Position numbers and translations under genes: made by a program
Shown here: one piece after another, positions 30,239 through 31,288 of the stretch
Position numbering within the stretch: position 1 is the stretch's first letter
Layout of the letters: every line of letters starts with the position of its first letter
DNA from: a virus
Strand: one strand, 5' to 3'
Length of the DNA: 31,288 nucleotides
IMG/VR virus record: IMGVR_UViG_3300028168_000239
Coordinates: 1-31,288 of that record
The notes under the pieces: generated by a model
Seen by the model: only the letters and a program-made list of their open reading frames with translations
Told to the model about the DNA's origin: nothing
The model's database searches: none

Positions 30239-31288
30239 TCATTCATACATATCGTTATAATAATTCTGATATTCGCCACTAATAATATTTTTAATCCAGT
30301 CAGTATTTTCCAAATACCAATTAACAGTTTTTTTTAGCCCTTCTTCAAATGAGTATTTTGGAACCCATTCGAGTTCTGATGTTATTTTTGTATTATCAAT
30401 AGCATATCGCTTATCATGCCCCGGTCGATCGGGTACAAATTGGATTAATGAATTGTCTTTTCCCAAAATATGAATTATCGATTTGATAATTTCAATATTA
30501 GCTTTTTCGTTATTTCCGCCAACATTGTAAATTTCTCCAGTTCGGCCATTGTTTAGAATGGCTTCTATTGCAGAACAATGGTCTTCAACATATAACCAGT
30601 CTCGAATTTGTTTTCCATCCCCATATACAGGTATTTTTATATTAGTCAAACAATTATTTATTATAAGAGGCATTAGTTTTTCCGGAAATTGAAATGGGCC
30701 ATAATTGTTTGAACAACGAGAAATCAAAGTAGGTAATCCAAATGTATTGTGGTAGGATCTCACAATTAAATCTGCAGATGCTTTTGATGCAGAATATGGA
30801 CTGTTGGGTAATAACGGCATCGATTCCACAAATAATCCTTCCGCGCCGAGCGCACCATATACTTCGTCTGTTGATACTTGGAGAAATTTAACATTAGACT
30901 TATATTCAACACTATATTTATCGTTCGGAAAAATTTTCCATTTTTTTTTTGCAACATCGAGCAATATTTGTGTGCCAAGAATATTTGTTGTTACAAACGT
31001 TTCCGGATCTATAATACTTCTATCAACATGTGACTCCGCTGCAAAATTGACAACAGTGTCTATTTCCCATTCATTAAATACTGTTTCTATTTGTTTCCTA
31101 TCACAGATATCACATTTGATAAATATATAGTTACTTTTCAATGAAACAGAAGCAAGATTATTCAAATTTCCAGCATATGTTAATGAATCTACATTTATAA
31201 AACGGCAAATAGGATATCGATCAATCATATATCTTATAAAATTACTTCCTATAAATCCCGCTCCTCCAGTAACAAGAATATTTTTCAT
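30239..31288 (-). CDS. rmlB: dTDP-glucose 4,6-dehydratase
   Basis: 349 aa, full length. Signatures: the NAD-binding TGGAGFIGSNF (7-17), NFAAESHVDRS (81-91), the catalytic STDEVYG, the YSASKAS (YxxxK) pair, and NNYGPFQFPEKLMPL with RDWLYVEDH further on. It converts dTDP-glucose to dTDP-4-keto-6-deoxyglucose, the second step of dTDP-rhamnose and related deoxysugar synthesis, for cell-surface polysaccharides. The ATG is the last codon of the window, so its promoter and upstream genes are not visible. The interrupted epimerase is the next gene of the operon. Confidence 0.95.
   Translation of the reverse strand: MKNILVTGGAGFIGSNFIRYMIDRYPICRFINVDSLTYAGNLNNLASVSLKSNYIFIKCDICDRKQIETVFNEWEIDTVVNFAAESHVDRSIIDPETFVTTNILGTQILLDVAKKKWKIFPNDKYSVEYKSNVKFLQVSTDEVYGALGAEGLFVESMPLLPNSPYSASKASADLIVRSYHNTFGLPTLISRCSNNYGPFQFPEKLMPLIINNCLTNIKIPVYGDGKQIRDWLYVEDHCSAIEAILNNGRTGEIYNVGGNNEKANIEIIKSIIHILGKDNSLIQFVPDRPGHDKRYAIDNTKITSELEWVPKYSFEEGLKKTVNWYLENTDWIKNIISGEYQNYYNDMYE

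Noticed and set aside
1-31288. CRISPR arrays, tRNA or rRNA genes
   Set aside because: No regularly spaced repeats, cloverleaf with a CCA-type end or rRNA-like segment was recognised on either strand.
1-31288. UGA-recoded genetic code as in Mycoplasma or Spiroplasma
   Set aside because: Tryptophans at conserved places are TGG and genes end naturally at TGA, so the standard code applies.

Overview
The window is almost entirely one prophage of a low-GC bacterium, ending in a chromosomal polysaccharide-synthesis gene cluster. Tryptophan is read from TGG and TGA works as a stop, so the code is standard. The AT-rich composition, AGGAGG-type ribosome binding sites and siphovirus modules typical of Firmicutes phages point to a Bacillota host or a standard-code mollicute relative (Erysipelotrichia or Acholeplasma-like). 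The species cannot be named from the sequence.

Layout, right to left, which is the direction of most phage transcription. At 30239-31288 lies rmlB (dTDP-glucose 4,6-dehydratase), followed by a sugar-nucleotide epimerase cut after 82 codons (29980-30228). The cut is taken as the right attachment junction. Two overlapping large serine recombinases (26491-29812) sit just inside it on the + strand. Next come a cI-like repressor (25568-26314) and a roughly 600-nt control region with dyads, a leftward promoter and a terminator-like leader hairpin. The short leftward early operon encodes an XRE regulator, a tyrosine recombinase, an excisionase-like HTH protein and a replisome-organizer-like protein. 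A DUF1492/ArpU-type late regulator follows, then a terminator and a late promoter.

The late region runs leftward: HTH protein, ParB-methyltransferase fusion, three small genes, metK, HNH nuclease, an unknown gene with its own promoter, a candidate cos site, TerS, TerL, portal, a small protein, HK97 prohead protease, major capsid protein, four head-tail joining genes, major tail protein, a tail chaperone with a hidden out-of-frame extension, tape measure, distal tail protein, baseplate/fibre genes, a nucleotidyltransferase-like gene and a holin-like protein. The left prophage end and the endolysin lie outside the window.

An IS110-family element (about 1.6 kb, + strand) sits between the protease and capsid genes, starting 2 nt beyond the protease stop codon. 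Its 5' non-coding part has the features of a bridge RNA: a -10 box, a 5' stem-loop, and an internal loop whose two strands match the two ends of the element in the expected orientations. The ends also carry a split promoter (-35 on the right, -10 on the left) that would join in the circular form. The bridge RNA, the tandem serine recombinases that appear to have split an epimerase gene, and the concentration of three recombinase types in one prophage are the most notable points.
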